The notes: a model not told the origin generated them from the letters alone. 14,595 bases of DNA from Nocardioidaceae bacterium (GCA_020438665.1 JAGQUE010000327.1:1-14595); one strand, 5' to 3'; counted from the first letter of the stretch, positions 5,766-14,448 are shown. Made by a program: numbers and translations.

Positions 5766-7550
5766 TCAGCGCGCGAGGCGCTGGCGCAGCCCGGAGGCAC
5801 GCTGGGCCCGACGGGTGACCGCGGCGCGAACGGTGGCCTCGGTGCCGACGACGCGGACCTTGTCCTGGGCGCGGGTGATGGCGGTATAGAACAGCTCGCG
5901 CGACAACAGCCGCGAGTCCTCCGGGGGCAACAGCACGGTGACCTCGGCGGCCTGGCTGCCCTGGCTCTTGTGCACGGTCATCGCGTGCAGCGTCTCGACC
6001 TGCGCCAGCCGCGACGTCGCGAACGACAGCGGCGAGCCGACGGCCGCGACCACCGCACGCAGCCCCTGCGGGGCGCTCTGGTCGCGGACGACGACGCCGG
6101 TGTCACCGTTGAACAGGCCGAGGCCATAGTCGTTCTCGGTGACCAGCAGCGGGCGCCCGACGTACCACTCCCGGCCCCAGGCGGCACCGACAGGCGTGCC
6201 GATCGCCTCGCCGAGCCAGCGCTCGACCTGACGGTTCCAGTGGGCCGCGCCGAACGGTCCTTCCCGGTGGGCGCACAGCAGCCGGTGGCGGTCCATCGCG
6301 GCGACCGCGGCGGCACCGTCGCCGGTCTCGGCCGCGGCCCGGACCGCCACCGCCGCCTCGAGCGCCACCCCGCGGACCAGGTCGGCGGCCCGGGGGTCGT
6401 CGGCGTCGACGAGCTCGATCTCGGAGCCGCCCTCGACCAGCAGCGACCACGCCGTGTCGTCGTCCCCGTCCCGTACGGCGGCCGCGAGCGCGCCGATCCG
6501 GGCCCCGAAGCGGTGGGAGGTGCGCAACGCGACAACCGCGTCCGGATCGCGCGCCCCGAGTCCGGCGACCAGGTCGGCGAGCACGGCGCCGGCCTCCACC
6601 GAGGCGAGCTGGTCGGGGTCACCGACAAGCACCAGCCGAGCGTCGGGCCGGACCGCCTCGACGAGCCGGGCCATCATCGTGAGCGAGACCATGGACGTCT
6701 CGTCGACGACGACGATGTCGTGGGAGAGCCGGTTGGTGCGGTGGTGGCGGAAGCGGGTGCGCGAGTCGGGCCGCGACCCGAGCAGTCGATGGAGCGTGGC
6801 GGCCTGGAGGGTCCCGAGCCGCGCGCGATCCTCGGCGGGGAGCGTGGCCGCGGCCGCGGCGACCGCCTCCTGCAGCCGGGCCGCGGCCTTGCCTGTCGGC
6901 GCGGTCAGCGCGACGCGGGGCGGTCGCTCGGTCGGGGCCTGCTCGGCCAGCAGGGCGAGCAGTCCCGCGACGGCGGTGGTCTTGCCGGTGCCCGGTCCGC
7001 CGGTGAGCACGGTCGTCCATCGCCGTGCTGCGGCGCGAGCGGCGTCGCGCTGTTCGGCATAGCCGTCGGGGAAGATCCGGGCCACCCCGTCGTCGAGCAC
7101 GGCCGCATCGACGTGCGGCGCCGGCTGGGCGGCCCGAGCGACCAGGTCGTCGCGGACCTGACCCTCCTCACGCCAGTAGCGGTCGAGGTAGAGCAGGCCC
7201 CCCTCGACCCGGGTCACCGAGGCGCTGGTGAACGCGCTCGCGGCCACCCGGTCGAGCCAGCCGTCCAGGGTCGGCCAGGGCAACGCCGCCTCGTCCTCAC
7301 CGAGGCTCTCGGCGCCGACGACCTCAGCGAGGTCGACACAGACCGAGCCGCGGCGTACGGCGCGCACCGCCAGCGCCACGGCGAGCCGCACGGCCTCGTC
7401 GGCCTCGCCGACCATCGCGGCGAGGCGACCGGCGACGTGGACGTCGGCGGCCTCGAGGACACCGGCCGCGTTGAAGGTGGCCAGCAGACCGGCCGCGGAC
7501 CGCGCCAGCCGCCGGTCGTGGCCGTCGTCGACGGTGAAGCGCTCGGTCAT
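5766..7550 (-). CDS. recD: RecBCD enzyme subunit RecD (5'-3' helicase)
   Basis: A 594-residue SF1B helicase, close to the 608 of E. coli RecD. An N-terminal helical domain (1-170), which contacts RecC in the known complex, precedes the motor. Motor motifs in order: Walker A GGPGTGKTT (184-192), TAPTGKAA (217-224), Walker B VVDE (281-284), GDPDQL (310-315), TSHRFG (344-349), NGDTG (481-485), TVHKSQGSQ (525-533) and YTAITRAQ (555-562). All the ATP-binding residues are in place, so it should be an active 5'-3' motor. The ATG at 7550 overlaps the recB stop in ATGA, and AGGTGG (7560-7555) lies 4 bases upstream. The longer open frame to 7676 overlaps recB deeply and its extra residues are Arg-rich, so that start is rejected. 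It is the last gene of the recC-recB-recD operon. Confidence 0.95.
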   Translation of the reverse strand: MTERFTVDDGHDRRLARSAAGLLATFNAAGVLEAADVHVAGRLAAMVGEADEAVRLAVALAVRAVRRGSVCVDLAEVVGAESLGEDEAALPWPTLDGWLDRVAASAFTSASVTRVEGGLLYLDRYWREEGQVRDDLVARAAQPAPHVDAAVLDDGVARIFPDGYAEQRDAARAAARRWTTVLTGGPGTGKTTAVAGLLALLAEQAPTERPPRVALTAPTGKAAARLQEAVAAAAATLPAEDRARLGTLQAATLHRLLGSRPDSRTRFRHHRTNRLSHDIVVVDETSMVSLTMMARLVEAVRPDARLVLVGDPDQLASVEAGAVLADLVAGLGARDPDAVVALRTSHRFGARIGALAAAVRDGDDDTAWSLLVEGGSEIELVDADDPRAADLVRGVALEAAVAVRAAAETGDGAAAVAAMDRHRLLCAHREGPFGAAHWNRQVERWLGEAIGTPVGAAWGREWYVGRPLLVTENDYGLGLFNGDTGVVVRDQSAPQGLRAVVAAVGSPLSFATSRLAQVETLHAMTVHKSQGSQAAEVTVLLPPEDSRLLSRELFYTAITRAQDKVRVVGTEATVRAAVTRRAQRASGLRQRLAR

Positions 7551-10500
7551 CGCCCCACCTCGGCGGCCGGCTGGGCGGCGAGCAGGTCGGAGACGCCGAC
7601 GACGAACGCGGCGGGCGGCGACCACGAGAACACCCCGGCAGGATGGCCGTCGACGACCGGCGTCCCCGGGCCGCACATGCCGCGCAGATAGAGATAGAGG
7701 ACGCCTCCGAGGTGACGCTCGGGCGCATAGCCCGGGAGCCGCCAGCGCAGGTAGCGGTGGAGCACGACCGAATAGAGGGTCGCCTGGAGCGGGTAGTGGG
7801 AGTGGAGCATCGCCTCGCTGAGGCGCGGGGCGGCATAGTCGGCCGCGGTCGGCGGACGCCCCGGCTCACCGAGCAGGTTGGTCTTGTAGTCGGCGACCAC
7901 GAACCGCGGGCCGTCGCCCCCGGGAACGCGCAGCACCACATCGATCGAGCCGGACAGATAGCCCCGCAGCCGCTGGTCACCGAGCGCGGGCTGGCCGAGC
8001 CGGTCGACATAGGGCGCGAGCGGGTCGTCGGCCGGGAGCAGCCGGCGCCAGACATCGGCCAGCTCACGCAGGCGCAGGTCGGCGACGGTGCCGCGCACGT
8101 CGCCGCCGGCCAACGGGAACTCGAAGTCCAGCTCGCACAGCCGGTCGGCCCGACCGAGGTGACGCAACGTGAGCCCGGGGGCCAGCGGCCCCAGTGGGGT
8201 GTCGTGGAGCGGCAGGAGCGCCTCGGCCAGGACCTCGGCAGGCGCGGCGACCGGCCACCAGCGCTGCTCCTCGGTCACCCGCTCGATGAGCTCGGCCCGC
8301 AGGTCGACGGCCTGGGGGTCGGCGTTCTCGAGGACCGCGTGGACCAGGCTTCCGAACGCCGCACCAGCGGGGAGCTCGGCCATCGGCGAGACCAGGTCGG
8401 CGCCCGGCTTGTCGGCCAGGTCACCGGGCTCGTCGGGGATGGCGAGCTCGTCGTCGACGGTGTCGGGCTCGTCCTCGAGCGGGGTCACCTCTGGCTCGCT
8501 GGCGACGTCGGGGCCGGACTCCTCGACGCGGATCAGGCCGGAATAGGAGGTCCGGCGCCACTCGGTGTCGATGGGCCTGTCGAAACGGCGGCGGGCCAGG
8601 CCGGCGGGCGGCTCGGGCGGCGACGCGGGGACCGGCTCGACGACGACCGACTCCTCGACGGCGGGCCCACCCAGCTCGTGGATCAGCCCCAGCACGCGGG
8701 CGGCGTAGTCGTCGTCGCGCAGACCCTGGCGGTCGGGCACCCGCTGGTCGCCGGGCTGGCGGCCGAACAGGATGCGGTGGAGGCCACCGTGGGCGGTGTT
8801 GGCCGTGGGAGCCCACCAGCAGACGACCTGGGACTGGGCGCGCGTGAGCGCGACATAGAGCTCGCGCAGCTCCTCGCCGGCCTCCTCGGCCTGGTGCTTG
8901 TCGACGTGTTCGGACCAGGCCCGGCCCGCTCCGGAGACATCGAGCGTGCGGGTGCCGTCGGTGTCGTGGAAGAGCGCGGCGTCGACGGGGAAGACATACT
9001 TCTCGAACGCGAAGGGCAGATAGACGATCGGGTATTGCAGGCCCTTGCTGGCATGGACGGTGACGATCTGCACCGCCGCGGCGTCACTGTCGAGCCGGCG
9101 GGTCCGCTCGGTCGTCGGCGCATTGCGGACGCGCTCCTCACGGAACCACTGGAGGAGCGCGGTCAGCCCCAGCTTGTCGCGGGTGGCGACCTCGTGGAGC
9201 AGCTGACCGACGTGGCGCAGGTCGGTGAGCAGCCGGTCGCCGTCGGTGCGGCGCAGCACCCGCGCCGTGAGGCCGCGCTCCTCGGCGGCCTCGCCGAGAG
9301 CGGCGACGCCACGGCTGCGGAGCAGGAGCGCCCAGCCCCGCAAGGCGTCGGCGACCCGGTCGGTGAGGGGGTCGCCCTCGGTGACGAGGCTGGTGGTGGT
9401 CTCACCGAAGAACGACGTGATCGCCGCGGCACGGACGCGCGCCCCTCGATGGGGTTGGTCGAGGGCCTCGAGGAGGGCCAGCCACTCGTCGGCCGCCGGG
9501 GTGAGCAGGACGTGACCACCGCCGGCAACGACTGACGCCACCCCCAGGGCGGCGAGCTGCTCCTGGACGAGCCGGCCGTGCTCGCGCCGGGCCACGAGCA
9601 CGGCGACGTCGCGCGCCTCGAGTGGCCGACCCGCGAACGTGGCACCGGACGTCAGGGTCTCGGCGATGTCGGCGGCGCAGTCGGCGGCGATGTGGGCGCG
9701 GGCCTTGTCGGCATAGATCTCGCCCTGGCGCGACAGCCGGAACCCGTCGCGGCGTACGGCGCGCAGCCGGAACGGCTCGGGGTGGGGCAGGCCCGCGAGC
9801 CGGGTGCCGGCGTTGGCTGCGGTGACCTCGCGGACGACGATGTCGTCGTCGCCGAGCGCCGCCCCCTGGAGGACGACCTGGAGGCACTCGACGAGCGCCT
9901 CGTCGCTGCGCCAGTTGGTGCCGAGGGTCGCGCGGCTGGTGGCCGTGCGTGCGGCGGTGAGATAGGTGACCACGTCGCCACCGCGGAAGGCATAGATCGC
10001 CTGCTTGGGGTCGCCGATGAGGACGACGGTCGCGTGACCGGTGAAGGCGCGGTCGATGACCTGCCACTGCACCGGGTCGGTGTCTTGGAACTCGTCGACG
10101 AGCACCAGCCGCCAGCGGTCGCGCATCCGCTGTCGGGCCGGCGCGTCGGGCCGCTCGAGCGCGTCGGCGAGCCGGCTCAACAGGTCGTCATAGCTGAGGA
10201 TCCCGAGTCGACGCTTGCGGTGCTCGATCTCGTCGCGGCAGGCGTGGGCGAACGCGACCCGCTGGGCGGCCGGCGACGCGGGGTCGGCCTCGGCGTCGAC
10301 GAGCCGGGCCTGGGGGTCGCCGATGGCGCGGTAGGCCAGCGTCAGCGCGTCGCCGCGGTTGAACGGCGGCCGCCCTGCCAGCTGGCCGAACCGCTGGAGG
10401 TAGAGGTCGTCGACGACCTCGACCACGAGCTCGTCGAGGTTGTCGACGAGGGTCACGCCCGGGTCGGTGTCACCGGCGACGCCGAGGGAGCGCAGCACCA

Positions 10501-10906
10501 GCTGGCAGAACTGGTGGGTCGTGGCGATCGTGGCCCCGTCGAAGGAGGCCAGCGCCTCGCGCAGCCGGTGGCTGCGCCGCTGGAGCTCCGCGTCGTCGGC
10601 GTCGAGCAGCATGGCGATCAGGTCGCTCGGCTCGTCGGGGGCGCCCCGGGTGAGCGCGCGCTCGGCCTCGACGAGCTGGCCTCGCACGCGCTCGCGCAGC
10701 TCCTGGCTGGCGGCCCGGCCGAAGGTGATGACGAGCATCTCCTCGAGGCGGGCGTGTCCTTCGGCGACATAGCGCGTCACCAGCCCGGCGACGGTGAACG
10801 TCTTGCCGGTGCCGGCGCTGGCCTCGAGGAGGGTGGTGCCGGTGGGCAGCGGCCCGCAGACGTCGAAGGTCTCCATGGGGGCCGGGGGGACGGGGAGGTC
10901 GCTCAT
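7547..10906 (-). CDS. recB: RecBCD enzyme subunit RecB (3'-5' helicase and nuclease)
   Basis: A 1119-residue protein (E. coli RecB has 1180). The N-terminal UvrD-type SF1A motor has Walker A ASAGTGKTF (29-37), ITFGRAASQELRERV (60-74), LVDEFQDTD (269-277), GDPKQAIYAFRGGD (298-311), TVHASKGLQYPIVYLP (616-631) and ELYVALTRAQ (682-691). A low-complexity acidic linker (about 797-840) leads to the PD-(D/E)XK nuclease. Its motifs are intact: FGSLVHAVLE with His856, SGSIDVV with Asp989, VADYKTN with Asp1006 and Lys1008, and the QATLY motif (Gln1041, Tyr1045). It should therefore unwind and cut DNA from double-strand ends. The start ATG shares one base with the recC stop (TGATG), and GGGGAG (10918-10913) lies 6 bases upstream. 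The longer frame to 10945 only adds residues inside recC. Tyrosine is coded mostly by TAT, which is unusual at this GC content. Confidence 0.95.
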   Translation of the reverse strand: MSDLPVPPAPMETFDVCGPLPTGTTLLEASAGTGKTFTVAGLVTRYVAEGHARLEEMLVITFGRAASQELRERVRGQLVEAERALTRGAPDEPSDLIAMLLDADDAELQRRSHRLREALASFDGATIATTHQFCQLVLRSLGVAGDTDPGVTLVDNLDELVVEVVDDLYLQRFGQLAGRPPFNRGDALTLAYRAIGDPQARLVDAEADPASPAAQRVAFAHACRDEIEHRKRRLGILSYDDLLSRLADALERPDAPARQRMRDRWRLVLVDEFQDTDPVQWQVIDRAFTGHATVVLIGDPKQAIYAFRGGDVVTYLTAARTATSRATLGTNWRSDEALVECLQVVLQGAALGDDDIVVREVTAANAGTRLAGLPHPEPFRLRAVRRDGFRLSRQGEIYADKARAHIAADCAADIAETLTSGATFAGRPLEARDVAVLVARREHGRLVQEQLAALGVASVVAGGGHVLLTPAADEWLALLEALDQPHRGARVRAAAITSFFGETTTSLVTEGDPLTDRVADALRGWALLLRSRGVAALGEAAEERGLTARVLRRTDGDRLLTDLRHVGQLLHEVATRDKLGLTALLQWFREERVRNAPTTERTRRLDSDAAAVQIVTVHASKGLQYPIVYLPFAFEKYVFPVDAALFHDTDGTRTLDVSGAGRAWSEHVDKHQAEEAGEELRELYVALTRAQSQVVCWWAPTANTAHGGLHRILFGRQPGDQRVPDRQGLRDDDYAARVLGLIHELGGPAVEESVVVEPVPASPPEPPAGLARRRFDRPIDTEWRRTSYSGLIRVEESGPDVASEPEVTPLEDEPDTVDDELAIPDEPGDLADKPGADLVSPMAELPAGAAFGSLVHAVLENADPQAVDLRAELIERVTEEQRWWPVAAPAEVLAEALLPLHDTPLGPLAPGLTLRHLGRADRLCELDFEFPLAGGDVRGTVADLRLRELADVWRRLLPADDPLAPYVDRLGQPALGDQRLRGYLSGSIDVVLRVPGGDGPRFVVADYKTNLLGEPGRPPTAADYAAPRLSEAMLHSHYPLQATLYSVVLHRYLRWRLPGYAPERHLGGVLYLYLRGMCGPGTPVVDGHPAGVFSWSPPAAFVVGVSDLLAAQPAAEVGR
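7555..7560 (-). promoter_or_regulatory. Shine-Dalgarno of recD
   Basis: AGGTGG lies 4 bases before the recD ATG at 7550, at the very end of recB. It decides between this ATG, in the ATGA overlap, and the longer open frame that starts at 7676. Confidence 0.5.
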
Positions 10907-13900
10907 CACCAGCTCCCCTGCTCGGCGTCGAACAGCGGGCCCCACAGCCGCAGGGCGAGCGCTCCGAACCGGCTCGCTTCGCCGGGCACCGCCTCACCCG
11001 CAAGCGGCGGGGCGTCGGTCGCAGGGAGCGGAGCCCGTGGTCCCCAGACCCGGATGTGGGCGGCGTCGGAGCACTCCCCGGGGAAGCGCCCGTCGTCCCA
11101 GTCGAAACCGGCTCGGCGGCGCGCCTCGGCCACGGTGGCGTCGGTGCGCCGCCACTTGGCATAGGTGAACGACGCCTTGACGGGGAGCGGTAGCGGGCCG
11201 GCCAGGCCGCGGTCACGCAGGTCGACCAGGCTGCGGAGCGTCTCGCGGGCGGCGTAGTCGCCGATGGGCCCGAGGAGCGAGGTGGCGTGGGTGTCGTGGG
11301 ACCGGGAGTTGGTCGGCCGGCCGATGGTGTGGGCGGTCCAGTTGTGGTCGGGGTCGGCGGCACTCAGGGCCAGGAGAAGCAGCCAGGACTGGAGCCGGTG
11401 GGTGGCACCGAGCCGCGAGTAGGAGACCCGGGCGAGCCGGTCGCCATAGACCCCGGGGACGGTGCCGCGCAGCCACCGGCCGTCGCCGAGGTCGACGTCG
11501 ATGTCGACGGCGGTGGCCTCGCGCGTGCGCAGCGCCAGGGTCGCGCGCGCGAGCGGCACGGCCCTGTCCACGAGGTCGCCGAGCATGCGCCAGCCCAGTC
11601 GTCCCGGCGGCAGCACTCCACGGCGCCACTCCTGTTCGCGGGCCCGGCCCGGATCGACCCCGGCCAGCAGGTCGGTGAGCACCCGGTCGCCCACGCCCCA
11701 CTGGGCCAGCTGGTCGATCTCGACGGGCAGGCCGTCGGCGACGAGCTCCTCCTCGGCGGGCAGCGCCAGGTCGAGCCGGCCACGCAGGAAGCCCCTGACG
11801 GGGTGTCTGAGGAACGCCGCCAGGTCGTCGAGCGCGACGTCGCCGGGCGGCAGCTGCGGGAGGGCGTCGGGGAGGAAGGGCGCGGGCGGGGTGCGTGGCC
11901 CGACGCTGGCCAGGGCCCCGGCCAGCGCGGTCGGGTCGAAGCTGAACGGCTGGTCGGGCACGAGCGCCCCGGGCGTCACGTTGAGCGGGTCGAAGGGCTG
12001 GAGCGGGTGGTGGGTGACCACGTCCTCGCGGAGAGGGACGGCGCCGGGTGGGGTGGCGGTGTCGTCGAGGGCGTCGAGCAGCTCGCCGAGGGGTACGGCG
12101 GGTGGCCGGCGCTGCCCGGAGTAGGCGTCGGCCCCGGCATAGGTGACGACCAGGGTCTCGGTGGCGGCGAGGACCGCGTCGAGGAGCAGCTGGCGGTCCT
12201 CGCTGCGCAGGTCGCGCTCCCCGGTCATCGGGTCGCGGGCGAGCAGGTCGTCGCCGTCGGTGATCCCGATCCGGGGGAAGACGCCGTCGTCGAGCCCCAG
12301 CAGGCACACGACCCGGTGGGGCACCGACCGCATCGGCACCATGGTGCAGACGGTGAGGGTGCCGGTGCGGAAGTTGGCCCGGGTGGGTCGGCCGGCTAGG
12401 CGCTGACCGAGGAGCGCGCGGACGTCGGGCAGCCGCAGCAGGTCGTGGGGGTGGCCCGCTCCAGCGGAGCCCGAGGACTGCGCGGACTCCGCAGCGATCC
12501 TCGACAGCTCGCGCTGCACCTGGCCGGCCTGCCAGGCATCGTCGCTGCTGACGTCGGTCAGCGTGGTCACCCCGTCACCGAGCGCCTCGAGCCAGTGGGC
12601 GAGCGGGTGGCTGCCGACCAGCCGATCGGTCACGGTGACCAGGCGGTCGACATATTCGGCCAGCCGTCCGACGAGGTCGACCTGGCCGCTGCCGACGTCG
12701 TCGATGGGCAGCGTCTTGTCGATCCACGTTCCGGCATCGGCCGACATCGTCACGCCGGCCAGGAGCCGATCGACGCCGAAGCTCCAGGTGTTCTGGACGA
12801 AGTCGTCGAGGCCGAAGTCGCGGCGGTGCTCGGCGTCGAAGCCCCAGCGCACTCCCGACTCACCGACCCAGGTGGCGAGCTGGTCGAGGTCGTCGTCGGT
12901 GAAGCGGAAGCGGCGGCGCACGGGTTCGGCATGAGCGAGGTCGAGGACCTGGCTCGCCGGCGCCCGGCCGCCGGCCAGGTTGAGCAGCCGACCGGCCACC
13001 GACAGCAGCGGGTTGGTCTGGTGGAGGGCTCGGTCGGCCAGCCTGACCCTCAGCTGGTGGGCCGGATGGCCGTCGTCACCGACGACGTCGGCGAGACCGA
13101 AGGACGCCTGGACGAGCGGCGCATAGGCCTCGATGTCGGGGCACATCACCAGGATGTCGCGGGGCTCGAGCGTCGGGTCGGCCGCCAGCAGCCCGAGCAG
13201 CACCTCGCGCAGCACCTCCACCTGGCGGGCCGGGCCGTGGCAGGCGTGCACCTGGAGCGACCGGTCGGCCGGGGTCCAGTGACGGGTCGCCCGAGCGCCC
13301 GTTGCCACGCCGGTGGTGTTGGCGGCCAGGTCGGCCTGGAGCCAGCCGAGCAGCGTCGGGGCACCGTCGGTCACCGGGGCGACGGACTCGGAGCCGGTCG
13401 TCGCCGCCGCCAGCGTGCGCTGGAGCTCGCGGACGTCGCGCCCGAGTGAGACCAGAAGCGGGTGGCGGGCCCCTTCGAAGCTGCGGTCCGCGGCGCGAGG
13501 CACGGGCCCTTCGGCCGCCTGGGGCGCCAGCGCGTCCCACAGCACCGCGGACGGGTGGGGCAGCCAGAGGTGGACGTCACGATGCTCACCGAGCGCAGCC
13601 AGGAGCCGGACCTCCGTGGCGGCGATCCGGGTGTGGCCGAACAGCGAGATCCGGTCGGGGAGGTCGAACGACGCCGGATCGTCACGCAGCCGGGCCAGCG
13701 TCTCGCGGTGCCGCTGGTCGGGGGCGGGCACACCGACCTCGGCGACCACCCGGCGCCACAGGGACGGCTGCCAGGCGAGGTCGGCGGGGACCGGGTTGCC
13801 GCAGCCGTCCTCGTCGCGTCCGGCGCTCCAGGCCTCGAGAACGCCGAGCCGCTGGACGGCGTAGGACGCGAAGAGCCCTGCCGCCCGCCGGGCCACGGCG

Positions 13901-14304
13901 AAGCGCCGCCCCACCCGCAGGTCGGCCTCGCCGTCGGAGAGCCCATGGCCCAGGTGAAGCGCCAGCGGCGCGGCCCACGGCTCGTCCAGCGACGCGTCGA
14001 CCACGGCGAGCACGGGCCAGGCCAGCGCGTCCGGCGACCACGGGTCGTCGTCGCGTGACCCGGTGACCTCGGCGACGAGCGACCATGGCGTCCGGAAGTC
14101 GACCCCCGCGCAGACGCCGTCGCTGCCACCGCCGGAGCGCCCGAGGGTGTGGGAGAGCCGCTGGGACAGCCACCGCTCCATCCCCCGCGCCGGCACCACG
14201 ACCACCTCGGTGGCGAACGGGTCGGGCAGCGGCGCCGTCAACAACCCGGCCAGACCGTCGGCCAGCACATCCGCCCGGTGCGCGCGATGCAGATGGAGGC
14301 CCAC
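10906..14304 (-). CDS. recC: RecBCD enzyme subunit RecC
   Basis: A 1132-residue protein, nearly the length of E. coli RecC (1122). It has the RecC N-terminus (GLHLHRAHRADVLADGL, then DPFATEVVVVPARGMERWLSQRL) and the diagnostic CTMVPMRSVPHRVVCLLGLDDGVFPR around residues 653-678. The C-terminal part begins with DDLAAFLRHPVRGFLRGRL, the degenerate nuclease-like region. RecC is a helicase-like scaffold without working ATPase motifs. It splits the DNA strands, passes them to RecB and RecD, and in E. coli reads Chi. Which sequence acts as Chi here cannot be seen. I place the start at GTG 14304, giving M-G-L-H-L-H. A TAGGGT box ends 7 bases before it, and the ten residues from ATG 14334 (MSARRSRVPG) would come from the promoter itself. 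It is the first gene of the operon and overlaps recB by one base. Confidence 0.95.
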   Translation of the reverse strand: MGLHLHRAHRADVLADGLAGLLTAPLPDPFATEVVVVPARGMERWLSQRLSHTLGRSGGGSDGVCAGVDFRTPWSLVAEVTGSRDDDPWSPDALAWPVLAVVDASLDEPWAAPLALHLGHGLSDGEADLRVGRRFAVARRAAGLFASYAVQRLGVLEAWSAGRDEDGCGNPVPADLAWQPSLWRRVVAEVGVPAPDQRHRETLARLRDDPASFDLPDRISLFGHTRIAATEVRLLAALGEHRDVHLWLPHPSAVLWDALAPQAAEGPVPRAADRSFEGARHPLLVSLGRDVRELQRTLAAATTGSESVAPVTDGAPTLLGWLQADLAANTTGVATGARATRHWTPADRSLQVHACHGPARQVEVLREVLLGLLAADPTLEPRDILVMCPDIEAYAPLVQASFGLADVVGDDGHPAHQLRVRLADRALHQTNPLLSVAGRLLNLAGGRAPASQVLDLAHAEPVRRRFRFTDDDLDQLATWVGESGVRWGFDAEHRRDFGLDDFVQNTWSFGVDRLLAGVTMSADAGTWIDKTLPIDDVGSGQVDLVGRLAEYVDRLVTVTDRLVGSHPLAHWLEALGDGVTTLTDVSSDDAWQAGQVQRELSRIAAESAQSSGSAGAGHPHDLLRLPDVRALLGQRLAGRPTRANFRTGTLTVCTMVPMRSVPHRVVCLLGLDDGVFPRIGITDGDDLLARDPMTGERDLRSEDRQLLLDAVLAATETLVVTYAGADAYSGQRRPPAVPLGELLDALDDTATPPGAVPLREDVVTHHPLQPFDPLNVTPGALVPDQPFSFDPTALAGALASVGPRTPPAPFLPDALPQLPPGDVALDDLAAFLRHPVRGFLRGRLDLALPAEEELVADGLPVEIDQLAQWGVGDRVLTDLLAGVDPGRAREQEWRRGVLPPGRLGWRMLGDLVDRAVPLARATLALRTREATAVDIDVDLGDGRWLRGTVPGVYGDRLARVSYSRLGATHRLQSWLLLLALSAADPDHNWTAHTIGRPTNSRSHDTHATSLLGPIGDYAARETLRSLVDLRDRGLAGPLPLPVKASFTYAKWRRTDATVAEARRRAGFDWDDGRFPGECSDAAHIRVWGPRAPLPATDAPPLAGEAVPGEASRFGALALRLWGPLFDAEQGSW
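10913..10918 (-). promoter_or_regulatory. Shine-Dalgarno of recB
   Basis: GGGGAG, 6 bases before the recB ATG at 10906 and inside the 3' end of recC. With the TGATG stop/start overlap it indicates translational coupling, and it favours ATG 10906 over the upstream in-frame starts. Confidence 0.6.
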
Positions 14305-14311
14305 ACCCGGA

Positions 14312-14317
14312 ACCCTA
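14312..14317 (-). promoter_or_regulatory. -10 box of the recC-recB-recD operon (leaderless)
   Basis: TAGGGT on the minus strand, 7 bases before the GTG at 14304. The geometry predicts an mRNA starting at or beside the recC start codon. The candidate -35 region (about 14335-14341) is a poor match. Confidence 0.5.
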
Positions 14318-14353
14318 GAGCGCCGTGCCGACACGCAGTAGCCGCGCCGGGTT

Positions 14354-14370
14354 GCCCCGGCTCCCGGGGC
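14354..14370. repeat. GC-only inverted repeat between ddl and recC
   Basis: GCCCCGG (14354-14360) and CCGGGGC (14364-14370) are perfect 7-base arms around CTC. It lies in the 137-base gap between the end of the D-Ala-D-Ala ligase gene and the recC start, upstream of the recC -10 box. It could fold in RNA as part of termination or be chance. No T-run follows on either strand. The rest of the gap shows no further feature to me. Confidence 0.4.
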
Positions 14371-14420
14371 TGCGGTGTGGCCCGACTCGGCAGGAGGTCA
14401 GTCCCCGGACGCGCAGCTCG

Positions 14421-14448
14421 CGTCTGATCGATGGCCCCCGATCAGACG
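14421..14448 (-). terminator. Perfect inverted repeat at the end of the D-Ala-D-Ala ligase gene, possible terminator
   Basis: CGTCTGATCG (14421-14430) and CGATCAGACG (14439-14448) are perfect 10-base arms with an 8-base loop. The arm nearer the gene contains its stop codon (14444-14442), so the hairpin forms at the very end of the coding sequence. There is no U-tract after it on the minus strand, so it is at best an atypical actinobacterial terminator or an RNA-stabilising 3' hairpin. Confidence 0.5.

Noticed and set aside
7548..7676. Extended recD start with 42 extra residues
   Set aside because: The extra part overlaps recB deeply and is Arg-rich. The ATG in the ATGA overlap has AGGTGG just upstream and matches family length.
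5721..9535. Long plus-strand open frames (656 and 630 codons) opposite recD and recB
   Set aside because: Composition is low-complexity (Gly, Arg, Gln, His, Asp, Val) without motifs, and the opposite strand carries complete helicase motif sets.
9578..12399. Further plus-strand frames opposite recB and recC
   Set aside because: Same reason: antisense shadows of well-supported genes, with no start signals or family features.
5766..14304. recCBD as part of a phage-defence island
   Set aside because: There is no defence gene, mobile element or composition change around it. The operon is a standard repair locus.
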